From Clostridiales bacterium (GTDB lineage: Bacteria; Bacillota; Clostridia; Oscillospirales; Acutalibacteraceae), in NCBI GenBank assembly GCA_019416395.1, contig DXXH01000047.1:1-19761 (forward strand): a stretch of 19,761 bases of DNA, written 5' to 3'. The position numbers and the translations under genes are program-made. The notes under the pieces were generated by a model. The model was not told where the DNA came from and searched no databases. It saw only the letters and a program-made list of their open reading frames with translations. Each line of letters begins with the position of its first letter. The stretch's first letter is position 1. Shown in pieces: positions 19,758 to 19,761 of the stretch.

Positions 19758-19761
19758 AGTC

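Overview
The window reads as chromosomal DNA of a spore-forming, low-to-mid-GC Gram-positive anaerobe of the class Clostridia; a gut-type Oscillospirales relative is my guess. Support: a spoIIAA-spoIIAB-sigF operon, two secreted proteins with S-layer homology (SLH) modules, a flavin reductase-rubredoxin fusion, plant-glycan glycosidases, consensus sigma-A promoters and strong AGGAGG ribosome binding sites. I see no insertion sequences, phage genes, CRISPR array, tRNA or complete rRNA gene.

Layout. 1-1085 (+): the 3' end of rarA, a flavin reductase-rubredoxin protein and a terminator. 1427-1704 (+): a tiny Ser/Thr-rich lipoprotein with its own terminator. 1757-5179 (-): a TfoX-like small protein, then cytidine deaminase and a GH78 alpha-L-rhamnosidase. 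5265-6932 (+): a GH51 alpha-L-arabinofuranosidase with a consensus promoter and terminator. 6953-10890: two divergent SLH cell-envelope proteins, one NlpC/P60 (-) and one transglutaminase-like (+), around a 330-bp control region that holds a WalR-box-like site. 10978-15303 (+): valS, then folC behind a ZTP (pfl) riboswitch and its terminator. 15344-16788 (+): the forespore sigma-F operon. 16796-18110 (-): a HAD phosphatase and a GNAT acetyltransferase. 18166-19115 (-): metA, with residue Glu111 pointing to acetyl-CoA use.

The last 650 bases carry no convincing protein gene but are the most structured part of the window. They contain a plus-strand sigma-A promoter firing into a foldable RNA antisense to the metA leader. 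Three further consensus promoters follow at about 150-base spacing. Each of the first two drives a repeat unit with three hairpins whose paired arms change sequence together between copies. The third promoter starts another copy at the window edge. This looks like the leader of a very strongly expressed stable-RNA operon, probably rRNA, just beyond the right end; that identity is inference.

Functional themes: cytoplasmic breakdown of rhamnose- and arabinose-containing plant oligosaccharides (GH78, GH51), cell-wall remodelling and surface anchoring (the SLH pair), one-carbon/folate sensing (ZTP-folC), methionine synthesis (metA), and commitment to the forespore programme (spoIIA).
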